This document shows positions 45,525 to 53,107 of a stretch of DNA of 64,000 nucleotides, piece after piece. The position numbers and the translations under genes are program-made. Within the stretch, counting starts at the first letter, position 1, and each line of letters starts with the position of its first letter. Below the pieces are notes generated by a model that worked only from the letters and a program-made list of their open reading frames with translations, searched no databases and had not been told where the DNA came from. This DNA comes from Arthrobacter sp. N199823 (GTDB taxonomy: Bacteria; Actinomycetota; Actinomycetes; Actinomycetales; Micrococcaceae): positions 124,001 to 188,000 of the forward strand of contig NZ_PJIN01000005.1 in NCBI RefSeq assembly GCF_002929705.1, given 5' to 3'.

Positions 45525-45563
45525 GGCACGACGGCGGCTCCCACCAAGGTGCCGCCGTCGCCC
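45525..45563. terminator. Bidirectional hairpin between convergent genes
   Basis: Arms CGACGGCGGC (45529-45538) and GCCGCCGTCG (45551-45560) pair perfectly over 10 bp with a 12-nt loop, extended by GGGC/CCC outside. It lies between the HNH gene stop and the convergent stop at 45608. The same GACGGCGGC core appears in the terminator at 49991. Confidence 0.75.
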
Positions 45564-45607
45564 TCAGTCCGGGGTACTTCTGCTGGGGTGATTCGTGGAG
45601 CGGCCGG

Positions 45608-46216
45608 TTACCTAGTGAAACGCAGGATCTCCGCCACTCTGTGCCAACCTTCGACGGCGGCAAAACGGTCAGCCTGTTCCGCTCCAGCGATCAAGTACAG
45701 GGTGTCGGCGCCGTGGGTGAAGGCTTCTTCGCCGAGTCCCGCCACCATGGCTTGCTCGAACGCGGGGGCAAGTGTGGCATGCTCCGCATCGACCACCAGT
45801 GCCGCCATGACGGCTATCCCGTCGCCGAGTTTGAGCTTGCCGCTGCCAACGGGTCTGTCAAAAAGTGCCACCTCAACAAGGTCGTAATTCTCCATGGGGG
45901 CCTCGGCCAGGTAAGCGTCCGGCGGCAAATCCGGGACCAGGTCCAGGTCCTCCGTCTCGGCGGACAACAGCACGCTTCGGGTGGTGGCTCGCAGACCCTG
46001 CGACTGGGCAAATTCAGTGGCTCCTGCGGGGTTATCCGTGACCAGGACCAGCTCGCTTCCGGCAGCAACGGGCTCAGCAACAGCTCCCTCGCCCGGCCAC
46101 ACCATCACTTGCTGCGCACCAATGGTGACCACGGCGCCGGCCGCAGTGGACTGAACATCCTGCAAGGAAGCCCAAGCTTGGGCCCAGTCGTGAAAAGAAT
46201 CCTGCCAGAGAGCCAT
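45608..46216 (-). CDS. GNAT-like acetyltransferase
   Basis: A 202-residue protein that resembles GNAT N-acetyltransferases in its C-terminal half: YDLVEVALFDRPVGSGKLKL, AVMAALVVDAEHATLAPAFE (acyl-CoA side), EEAFTHGADTLYLIAGAEQA and the C-terminal VEGWHRVAEILRFTR, which is the typical GY-x3-x-l-R-F ending. The N-terminal 90 residues are diverged. ATG 46216 was chosen with AAAGGTGAAG before it. The acetyl acceptor is unknown. Convergent with the HNH gene; divergent from the alpha/beta hydrolase gene. Confidence 0.72.
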   Translation of the reverse strand: MALWQDSFHDWAQAWASLQDVQSTAAGAVVTIGAQQVMVWPGEGAVAEPVAAGSELVLVTDNPAGATEFAQSQGLRATTRSVLLSAETEDLDLVPDLPPDAYLAEAPMENYDLVEVALFDRPVGSGKLKLGDGIAVMAALVVDAEHATLAPAFEQAMVAGLGEEAFTHGADTLYLIAGAEQADRFAAVEGWHRVAEILRFTR

Positions 46217-46371
46217 GTCTTCACCTTTCTCAACGTGCCAGTTTCGCGTCAAGCCTCACGGTCCCAAAAGGTGGCCGCACGGGTACGCATGTTCAGCATA
46301 CAACCGCCCCGGACCCTGTCGCGGTCGCACAGATGTGCCCGATACGCGGGTGCAGCCGCTAGCATCGAAGC

Positions 46372-47619
46372 ATGACCTCATGGCAGCAAGACGTCCTCGG
46401 CCCGAACTTTGAGCAGCTGACCTTGGACCTGCCCACAGGATCGCTCGCCACGCTGGTCCGGTACGTCGGTGACGCGTCCCCGAGTGCCGCCAGTACGCTC
46501 GCCGGGGCCGATATCCTCTACGTCCACGGCTGGTCCGACTACTTTTTTCAGCATGAACTTGCCGAATTCTGGCACCGTGCAGGCGTGAACTTTTACGCCC
46601 TGGACCTGCACAACTATGGCCGCAGCCTGCGCCCCGGCTTGCTCCCTGGGCAGGTAACTTCCCTAACCGAGTACGACGACGACATCGCCGCCGCGCTGAT
46701 GGCCATGGGTCGCAGCGTGGTCACTGAAGCGCACCCCACCCTTGCTGGGGTTAAGGCTGGCACCGGGGCTGGGTCCGAGGCCGAGGCTGGGTCCGGGACT
46801 GAGGCCGGCGCCGGAAAGGGTGCCGATGCCGGCACGCCTGAGGATCCTGAGGATCCTGAGCAACAGAGTTTTGAGCTGGCCTTCTTGGAGGAAGCCCGGC
46901 ACCGGCTCAGCGCTGCCTTTGACGCCTTGGCTGGCCGGGAACGCATCGAGGAACCGGCGGAACGCTCCGGTGAACGCCCCCTCGTCTTGTTGGGCCATTC
47001 CACGGGCGGACTCACCCTGAGCTTGTGGGCCGCGCGGCACCCGGGTGCCGCGGCCGCCGTCGTACTCAACAGTCCATGGCTGGAATTCCAGGCCAGCGAG
47101 GTGGGCCGGGCCATGGTGGCGCCGCTGATTCAGGCGCGTACACGGTTCAGGCCCATGGTGCCGCTGCCCCCGATCGACCCCGGATTCTATACACGGGCCG
47201 TGTCCAAACGTTTTGAGGGCGAGTGGGAGTACGAATCGCAGTGGCGCCCGGACCGCGGATTCCCTGTCACGCCGTCGTTCCTGAATGCCGTTTTCCAGGG
47301 GCAGGCTCAGGTGGCCCGCGGACTAAGGTTGGACATCCCGGTGCTGGTGATGCTCTCCGATAAGAGCTATTTGCAACCAAAGTGGTCCTCGAGCGCCCTG
47401 GCCGCGGACGTGGTGCTGAACGTTGACTCGGTGGCTAAACGGGCGTTGGATCTGGGGGCCCAGGTGACGTTGCACAGGATTTCCGGCGGATTTCACGATG
47501 TTTTCCTATCGCCGCGCGGGATTCGTGATCAGGCGTACGCCGGCATGGGCCGCTGGCTCGAGGCAGCACTGGATATGGACGCCAAAAAGCGGTGGCGGGA
47601 CTACTCCCTGCCGACGTGA
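46372..47619 (+). CDS. Alpha/beta hydrolase with low-complexity insert
   Basis: A 415-residue serine hydrolase. The nucleophile elbow is LLGHSTGGLTLSLWA (Ser about residue 209); the oxyanion region is ILYVHGWSDYFFQ (about residue 50); the catalytic His is in ISGGFHDVFLS near residue 371. An Ala/Gly/Glu/Thr/Asp-rich stretch at about residues 128-160 (KAGTGAGSEAEAGSGTE...) is coded by near-repetitive GCxGGx triplets, interrupting the cap region. No signal peptide. Serine-hydrolase (lysophospholipase-like) activity is likely; the substrate is unknown. The gap to the next plus-strand gene is 116 nt. Confidence 0.88.
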   Translation: MTSWQQDVLGPNFEQLTLDLPTGSLATLVRYVGDASPSAASTLAGADILYVHGWSDYFFQHELAEFWHRAGVNFYALDLHNYGRSLRPGLLPGQVTSLTEYDDDIAAALMAMGRSVVTEAHPTLAGVKAGTGAGSEAEAGSGTEAGAGKGADAGTPEDPEDPEQQSFELAFLEEARHRLSAAFDALAGRERIEEPAERSGERPLVLLGHSTGGLTLSLWAARHPGAAAAVVLNSPWLEFQASEVGRAMVAPLIQARTRFRPMVPLPPIDPGFYTRAVSKRFEGEWEYESQWRPDRGFPVTPSFLNAVFQGQAQVARGLRLDIPVLVMLSDKSYLQPKWSSSALAADVVLNVDSVAKRALDLGAQVTLHRISGGFHDVFLSPRGIRDQAYAGMGRWLEAALDMDAKKRWRDYSLPT

Positions 47620-47735
47620 GCTCAGACGTGAACTCAGACCGGGAATCAGCGGCGGCGCCCCGAGGTTGAGACGAACAGATGGTCCGCCAGAGACACAGCC
47701 AGAGCTGGACACACACTACGAAGGGACAAGGCATC

Positions 47736-48674
47736 ATGAGTTCAACCATGAAAGCAATGACGTACGCACAATACGGCGGCACGGAGGTCCTGGAAGAAAC
47801 GCAGCAGCCAACGCCCAAGGTCTCCCCTGGCGCCGTGCTGATTCGGGTCAAGGCCGCCGGGGTCAATCCAGTGGATTGGAAGATCATGTCTGGTGGTCTG
47901 GATGCGCTCATGGACACCAACTTTCCTGTCATTCCGGGTTGGGATGTGGCCGGGGTGGTGGAAGCCGTGGGATTTGACACCCCCGAGTTCAAGGCTGGTG
48001 ACGAGGTCTACTCCTACGGCCGTCGTGATACCGTCCATGGCGGAACCTTTGCCGAGCTCGTAGCCCTGCCGGCCGCCATCGTTGCCCACAAGCCAGCATC
48101 GCTGTCGTGGGAGCAAGCGGCCGCACTCCCTCTCACGGGCATGACGGCCCAGCGCACCCTTGATACTCTCGGGGTCGCTGCCGGGCAGACCCTGTTGATT
48201 CATAATGGGTCCGGAAGCGTGGGCCGCACGGCCATCCAACTTGCCGTCAACGGCGGGCTGCGGGTCATCGCCACCGCCTCCCCGAAAAACCACCAACGCC
48301 TGCGCGAACTCGGCGCCGAACCGCTCACCTACGGTCCTGGTTTGGTGGAGCGTGTGCAGGCAGTGGCTCCGGAGGGCGTCGATGCCGTGGCTGACTTTAT
48401 TGGCGACGTTGTGGAAGAAACCCTGGCATTGCTAAAAGCTGGCGGGCGGCACGCCTCCATCGCTGATTGGTCTGTCATGGGCCACGGCGGTACATACGTG
48501 TGGGTCCGCCCCGATGCAGGTGAATTGGAACGGTTGAGCACCCTGGTTCAAGACGGCACCCTCAGCGTTGATGTGGCCCAAACATTCCCACTGCAGGAGG
48601 CCGCCCAAGCCTTCGAAGCGAGCATGTCCGGCCACGGCAACGGCAAGATCGTGCTCACCGAATTCACCAACTAG
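47736..48674 (+). CDS. NADP-dependent quinone oxidoreductase-like protein (zinc-free MDR)
   Basis: A 312-residue medium-chain dehydrogenase/reductase. Segments VNPVDWKIMSGGLDAL (family signature), VIPGWDVAGVVEAVG and GQTLLIHNGSGSVGRTAIQL (nucleotide binding) are clear, and no structural zinc-binding Cys cluster is present, so it is a quinone-oxidoreductase-type enzyme using NADPH. ATG 47736 was preferred over 47679 because of AAGGGACAAGG upstream. The substrate is unknown; quinones or alpha,beta-unsaturated carbonyls are typical. Confidence 0.9.
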   Translation: MSSTMKAMTYAQYGGTEVLEETQQPTPKVSPGAVLIRVKAAGVNPVDWKIMSGGLDALMDTNFPVIPGWDVAGVVEAVGFDTPEFKAGDEVYSYGRRDTVHGGTFAELVALPAAIVAHKPASLSWEQAAALPLTGMTAQRTLDTLGVAAGQTLLIHNGSGSVGRTAIQLAVNGGLRVIATASPKNHQRLRELGAEPLTYGPGLVERVQAVAPEGVDAVADFIGDVVEETLALLKAGGRHASIADWSVMGHGGTYVWVRPDAGELERLSTLVQDGTLSVDVAQTFPLQEAAQAFEASMSGHGNGKIVLTEFTN

Positions 48675-48714
48675 CATCGCTGAGTGGGACCGTGGCGCTT
48701 TGGGTGAATACAGT

Positions 48715-48755
48715 TACGGTTAAGGGGTCCCATCACGCCGACCGCAAGGAACCCT
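48715..48755 (+). promoter_or_regulatory. Leader shared with the downstream paralog (copy 1)
   Basis: From TACGGTTAAGG (48715-48725) to the GTG start at 48756, this segment matches 50102-50140: both have TACGGTTAAGG, then GACCGCAAGGAA and CTGTGGCCAAGAAG into the coding sequence. The distance from TACGG to the start differs by only 2 nt (41 and 39). CAAGGAA is the probable ribosome-binding site. Confidence 0.6.
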
Positions 48756-49961
48756 GTGGCCAAGAAGACCAAGAAGTCCCGATTCGGCAACCCTGCCAAA
48801 GCCAGCGCAGACGCCGCCACTCGGTCCGCCAACCGGCCGTCCCTCGAGGCTCGCTTGGACCGGGCCATGGAGTCGCTGTCGCCGGGTTTTGTCGCGTGGC
48901 TGGAATCCCAGAGCCGCCCGGACAAATCGATTGATATGAGTCTGGCCATCCTGGACGATTTCTTTGACATGTACCGCATGCTGGAGCCTCACACCGACCC
49001 CACACATCTGGTCCCGGACGCTGTGCAGGAAGTCATGGAGGTCACCAGTCATGCAAACCCGCTGGGAGTATTAACATTGCGCGCCGGCGTGCGCGACTAC
49101 GTTGATTATTTGACTCAGGCCAAGCTCTGGACTGGCACTGCCGAGGACCTGGAAGCGGTGCAAAGCGAGCTCGCCCGCACGGGCGTAGACCCCGCAGAGA
49201 GTGATTGGGCCGCCGAGGACTACGAATTCGCCGACGTTTTTGTCCCGGAAATGACGTCCGAAGAAATCCTTGGCACCGTGGCACTGACCCCTTTGTGGCA
49301 GAACACCATGGCTTTGTTGGCCTGGATTGGCGAGGGCAAAGATGTGGACGAATTCAACACGCCCACTGATGCGACGGGCGCCGCGGCAACGCTGGTCCAC
49401 AGTGGCTTGGGTTTGCTCAGCGATGCCGCCAAGCTCTCCACTGCCGAGGATCGTCAGGCCGCCCGGCTGGCGCTCTACTTGGAAATGTTGGATGTCACGG
49501 GGCTCATTACCTTCACCGGATCACAGGTTCACGTCACCAAGCCTGCCCTCGATCCGGAGGCCGACGACGACGTCATCGAGACCATGCGTGAACTCATGGG
49601 TCTGTTCGTTTTCACTGTGACACTTGCCGGTTCCGACGATGGCGAAGAAGGCGAGCAACTCGAGTACTGGCAGCTGGAAATGACCGATTGGCTGACCCAG
49701 TGCTCCTCCATTGACCCGCCCGAATCTGCGCCGTTGATCCAGGCGTTGGCCGATCCCGATTCGGTCCACCCGGATCTGCTGGCCATCGCGGGAAACATTG
49801 CCCATTGGGCCGATGAAGGCCTGGTCACTGTGGGCGAATTCATTGAAGTCCCGCCCGCCTACCGCGCCGACGTGGTTGACATGCTCAGCGACGATGTGCC
49901 GGTTCAGGCAGTGGGTCCCGGCGCGGAGTCAACCGCGCGGAATCTGCCAGAGTCGGACTGA
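48756..49961 (+). CDS. Unknown-function protein, tandem paralog A
   Basis: A 401-residue protein without a recognised family. The N terminus is a basic tail (AKKTKKSRFGNPAKAS), followed by a mostly helical body and an acidic region (DGEEGEQLEYWQLEMTDWL). Shared with paralog B: the KK-x-R-F-G-N-P tail, a DPTHL/DPTKL motif, YLTQAKLWTG versus FLMTTQAWTG, and LLAWIGEGKDV versus LLEWIGDGREL. No signal peptide or membrane span; the fold looks cytoplasmic. The start is GTG 48756 with AAGGAA before it. Its neighbour 179 nt downstream is the paralog. A basic tail on an acidic helical body suggests nucleic-acid or protein scaffolding, but that is speculation. Confidence 0.8.
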   Translation: MAKKTKKSRFGNPAKASADAATRSANRPSLEARLDRAMESLSPGFVAWLESQSRPDKSIDMSLAILDDFFDMYRMLEPHTDPTHLVPDAVQEVMEVTSHANPLGVLTLRAGVRDYVDYLTQAKLWTGTAEDLEAVQSELARTGVDPAESDWAAEDYEFADVFVPEMTSEEILGTVALTPLWQNTMALLAWIGEGKDVDEFNTPTDATGAAATLVHSGLGLLSDAAKLSTAEDRQAARLALYLEMLDVTGLITFTGSQVHVTKPALDPEADDDVIETMRELMGLFVFTVTLAGSDDGEEGEQLEYWQLEMTDWLTQCSSIDPPESAPLIQALADPDSVHPDLLAIAGNIAHWADEGLVTVGEFIEVPPAYRADVVDMLSDDVPVQAVGPGAESTARNLPESD

Positions 49962-49990
49962 GCTTTTCCTTCCAAGCCCCTTTCCCAAGC

Positions 49991-50041
49991 ACGACGGCGG
50001 CAGGCGACTTCCAGCGCAAGGTGCATGCCGCCGTCGTTCTT
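49991..50041 (+). terminator. Terminator between the two paralogs
   Basis: Perfect 12-bp arms ACGACGGCGGCA (49991-50002) and TGCCGCCGTCGT (50026-50037) with a 23-nt loop, followed by TCTTC. It ends paralog A's transcript, so each paralog probably has its own promoter. Confidence 0.75.
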
Positions 50042-50101
50042 CAAACCCAACGCTCCATCAGCAAATGGGCACTTTCGGCAAACCCTCCCGCAGCGAAAGG
50101 C

Positions 50102-50140
50102 TACGGTTAAGGTACCCAACCGCTGACCGCAAGGAATTCT
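50102..50140 (+). promoter_or_regulatory. Leader shared with the upstream paralog (copy 2)
   Basis: TACGGTTAAGG at 50102-50112 and GACCGCAAGGAA before the GTG start repeat the leader of paralog A. The middle part differs. This suggests that promoter and leader were duplicated together with the gene or are selected to stay alike. Confidence 0.6.
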
Positions 50141-51358
50141 GTGGCCAAGAAGTCCAGCAAAGCCAAAAGGACCCGTTTCGGCAACCCCGCGACGGCTGTA
50201 GCCGCGGAAGGTGCCACCGCGAGCAATGTCAGTTCATTCAGCGAGGCTGTTGCACAACGTGCTAAGGCGGGGCGGCTGCCAGCACCGATGGACAGGCTGG
50301 TTCCCGCCTTCAAAGACTGGATGGCGGCGGCTGGCGTGCCAACTGAGGAGATCCCCAGACTAGCCAGCCTGCTGATGAACTATTTCAAGAATTACACCGC
50401 AAGCGTCTCCTCCCCGGACCCCACAAAACTGGACGTCAAGCTCACCGGCCAAATCCTTGAGGATGCCGGGCGCTTCCACCCCGAAATGCGGGTCAGTGTT
50501 TCCCTGGCCCTGAATTCCTACCTCAAATTCCTGATGACAACGCAAGCTTGGACCGGGCCCCGCAACGATTTAGTGGCGTTGCTGAGTCTCACTGACGAGA
50601 AAATCTTTGCCCCATCCAGCCAAGAATTGGCATTGTATGTTTACCATGACGGATCGGACCCGGCGGCGGCGGGAGCAGACCGTGCGGTTCGCCCCTATGT
50701 CCTTTGGACCGCAGCCCTTCTGGAGTGGATCGGTGATGGGCGGGAGCTGACCGCCACAGGATTGCTGCGCCGCAAAGACATTGCTGCTGCCGCCGCGTGC
50801 GTTGAGGTCGACGCCCTTGGAAGTGCAAGCGTTCAGTTGCCATCCGACGGCCAAGAACCGGCACGCACGGTCACATCGATGGCACATGTGCCCCGCCTGA
50901 TGCAGTACTGGCACGCCTTGATTGACACGAATTTGATCCGGCTCAGCGGGAAGAAGGTTGAGCCGACTAGGGCGGGACGGGCATTCCTGCGTGCACCTGC
51001 ATTGGCCTTGCAGCCGACGGCTCAGCTGGCCTATTGCCTGTTCTACGACGAGGCCATCCCGTATGACGACGCCGATCCCGCCGCATCCGCCGACGCCGCA
51101 GTCGCCCGGTTGTTGGCAGCCGCCGCATCCAGCGCGCCCAACATCGCCATCCCGTTTGAGTCGGCGGAGTCAAGCCACCCCTTTGATCTCAGCGACTGGC
51201 GGGCGTACCGAGTGACCCGTTCGCTCACCGATCTGGCCACCGCCGGACTGGTGGAACAAGGAACTGTCTTGGTGGTTCCACAATCCGTCCGCATTGGGCT
51301 CTCTCCCGTGCTCGAGCGCCTTGACGAGATGATCGCTGAGGCGGCTAACTCGCGTTGA
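50141..51358 (+). CDS. Unknown-function protein, tandem paralog B
   Basis: A 405-residue protein related to paralog A. It has the same basic start (AKKSSKAKRTRFGNPATAV), a helical body, the LLEWIGDGRELTATGLLRRKD segment (a winged-helix-like G-R-x-L-T-x-T-G pattern) and a C-terminal VTRSLTDLATAGLVEQGTV segment. Overall identity with A is low except for these blocks, so the duplication is old. Start GTG with CAAGGAA upstream. Downstream, two 30-bp direct repeats occupy the gap to the convergent ketopantoate reductase gene. No enzyme motif was found. Confidence 0.8.
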   Translation: MAKKSSKAKRTRFGNPATAVAAEGATASNVSSFSEAVAQRAKAGRLPAPMDRLVPAFKDWMAAAGVPTEEIPRLASLLMNYFKNYTASVSSPDPTKLDVKLTGQILEDAGRFHPEMRVSVSLALNSYLKFLMTTQAWTGPRNDLVALLSLTDEKIFAPSSQELALYVYHDGSDPAAAGADRAVRPYVLWTAALLEWIGDGRELTATGLLRRKDIAAAAACVEVDALGSASVQLPSDGQEPARTVTSMAHVPRLMQYWHALIDTNLIRLSGKKVEPTRAGRAFLRAPALALQPTAQLAYCLFYDEAIPYDDADPAASADAAVARLLAAAASSAPNIAIPFESAESSHPFDLSDWRAYRVTRSLTDLATAGLVEQGTVLVVPQSVRIGLSPVLERLDEMIAEAANSR

Positions 51359-51367
51359 GGGAGAGCT

Positions 51368-51429
51368 CGCCAAAACACCCCAATTGCTGATGCGGCGATC
51401 GCCAAATCTCCCCAATCGCTGATGCGGCG
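51368..51429. repeat. 30-bp direct repeat, two copies, in a convergent gap
   Basis: Copies at 51368-51397 and 51400-51429 match at 27 of 30 positions (CGCCAAA-C-CCCCAAT-GCTGATGCGGCG). The period is 32 bp. The word TGATGCGGCG(T/A) also occurs at 36047-36056. The element fills the 83-nt gap between convergent genes. Confidence 0.8.
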
Positions 51430-51441
51430 TCGGAAGGCGAT

Positions 51442-52407
51442 TTAGTGCCCGGCGGCGCCTGGACCGATCCCGTGGACACGCAGTTGCAACAGGGCTAGGT
51501 CGATCAGCGGTGTGGCCACCCCGAGCTCGGCGGCTCGGCGGGCAAAGTCACCCACAATGTGCTCGCCCTCGTTCGGCAGCCCGGCCGTGACGTCGCGGTA
51601 CAGCGATGAGGTGAACGCCGAGCCCTCCTGTGTCAGAAACGCGATCCGTTCCGCATTTTCTGCTTCGGACAACGCGAATCCAGCCGCGGCGGCCACGGCA
51701 GCAGCCTCAGCCGATACCTCCGCCACAAACTCTTTCCCGCCCGGTGCGCCAGCAATGGCACCCACGGGACCGCGCATCAGGCACGTGATGACCCCGGCGG
51801 TGACAATGAATACCCATTTCTTCCACAGCGCGATCCGCGCATCCGGCACGGGCACCACCGTGAAACCCGGTACTGAAATTTCGGCCACCAAAGCCTGCAC
51901 GCGCGGCGACAGAGCAACGTCCTGACCACCGGCCTTCTCACTGAACTTCTCACACCTCTGCTCACCAACAGTCCAGCTCGCCATGGAGCTGAGCAACTCA
52001 ATGTCGCCTTCGCCGTTGATGGTACCCACGAGGTGCGCCACGGATCCGATCACCCTCTCAGCCCCGAATGCCTCAGCCAGCGCATCCATGTGCACCATCC
52101 CGTTCAGGAACGGCACAATCAACGTGTCTGGACCCACCGCCGGGGCAATGTCGGCAAGTGCGCTTTGAAGTCCGGCAGCCTTCACGGTGAGAAGAACGAC
52201 GTCGTACCTCTCACCCAGTTCCCCTGCCGTGAGCACCTTTGGCTCGATCCGCAGCTCCCGCTCCAGCCCGGCAATCCGCAGGCCGCGCTGCTTCAGGAAC
52301 GCTGCGCGCTGCTCGCGGACCAGGAACGTCACGTCCCGCCCGGCATCGGCCAGCCGGGCACCAAAATAGCCGCCCGTGGCGCCCGCTCCAACAATGAGAA
52401 TCTTCAT
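51442..52407 (-). CDS. panE: 2-dehydropantoate 2-reductase (ketopantoate reductase)
   Basis: A 321-residue NADPH-dependent reductase of the PanE/ApbA family, which makes pantoate for coenzyme A synthesis. The Rossmann motif is ILIVGAGATGGYFGARLADAG at the N terminus; the central VVLLTVKAAG (catalytic Lys) and PFLNGMVHMDAL match the family, and the C-terminal helical domain has the usual W-x-K-W segment (LWKKWVFIVTAG). ATG 52407 was selected since it gives the exact Rossmann start; a 58-residue upstream extension lies within the DUF2127 gene. It overlaps that gene's stop by 4 nt. The family also contains reductases of other 2-oxo acids, so the symbol is tentative. Confidence 0.85.
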   Translation of the reverse strand: MKILIVGAGATGGYFGARLADAGRDVTFLVREQRAAFLKQRGLRIAGLERELRIEPKVLTAGELGERYDVVLLTVKAAGLQSALADIAPAVGPDTLIVPFLNGMVHMDALAEAFGAERVIGSVAHLVGTINGEGDIELLSSMASWTVGEQRCEKFSEKAGGQDVALSPRVQALVAEISVPGFTVVPVPDARIALWKKWVFIVTAGVITCLMRGPVGAIAGAPGGKEFVAEVSAEAAAVAAAAGFALSEAENAERIAFLTQEGSAFTSSLYRDVTAGLPNEGEHIVGDFARRAAELGVATPLIDLALLQLRVHGIGPGAAGH

Positions 52408-52895
52408 GCCGTTCCTATCCTTCGCGCACGGTGCCGGCGGTATTCGTGCCAAGTGAGCACCACAATCAGGATATCGAACACCGTCAGCGCCACCAGTCCG
52501 GCCGACGGCGTGACGCTGAGTTGGTAGAACTGGTACAGGATGAAGATGATCAGGACGGCGATCATCCACGGGTAGGCCCACAGTTTCTGGCGCAGTAGGG
52601 CGGCGACGAGGACAACCTTCACGATGCCGTGGGCCAGCAGGTAGATGGCACCGAAGAGCACCACATGGTCGGTCAGCCCGGCAGTCCCCTGCAGGATGTG
52701 GTTGGCGATGAAGTCGTTGGGGTCATCTGTCAGTTCCGGCTGGGTGATGAGGATGGCCAGCTGCTTGATCTTGTCCGGGGCAACAAAAAGCAGCAGCGTT
52801 CCGCCGATCAATTCCAGCACACCGTCGAGGCCCTTGAAGATGATGGCGACGTAGAAGAATCTATCCCACCAATCGGATTTCCGTGCTGCTGTCAT
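52404..52895 (-). CDS. DUF2127 membrane protein
   Basis: A 163-residue protein with four hydrophobic segments (about residues 12-40, 73-100, 105-125, 130-150), matching DUF2127. The N-terminal WWDRFFYVAIIFKGLDGVLELIGG is the most characteristic part. The function is unknown. It is the first gene of a two-gene unit with the ketopantoate reductase (4-nt overlap) and divergent from the homoprotocatechuate operon. Confidence 0.88.
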   Translation of the reverse strand: MTAARKSDWWDRFFYVAIIFKGLDGVLELIGGTLLLFVAPDKIKQLAILITQPELTDDPNDFIANHILQGTAGLTDHVVLFGAIYLLAHGIVKVVLVAALLRQKLWAYPWMIAVLIIFILYQFYQLSVTPSAGLVALTVFDILIVVLTWHEYRRHRARRIGTA

Positions 52896-52982
52896 GGGGC
52901 CTCCCGCCGCACGTTCTCTTTCTGGAGGTTAGCACTGCAGGCTAGGCGGAGGCCGTGACGCAGGAGAACGGCGCCAATATCT

Positions 52983-52988
52983 TTGACA
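52983..52988 (+). promoter_or_regulatory. Consensus -35 hexamer TTGACA upstream of the hpa operon
   Basis: TTGACA lies 120 nt before the GTG start of the FAH-RraA gene in the 212-nt divergent gap. A matching -10 hexamer at 16-18 nt is not evident, so the assignment is weak. The rest of the gap shows GTACAACGTCGGTACC, a partly symmetric word at 53030-53045. Confidence 0.3.
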
Positions 52989-53107
52989 AGCCCCTGCCAG
53001 CTTTGGCTTCCACTGAGTAGTCTCGAAGATGTACAACGTCGGTACCCACCATGTGTGGTTGCCGCCGCCGCACACTGCCCGTCACCAGAGCAACTTAGGA
53101 GTGTTCC

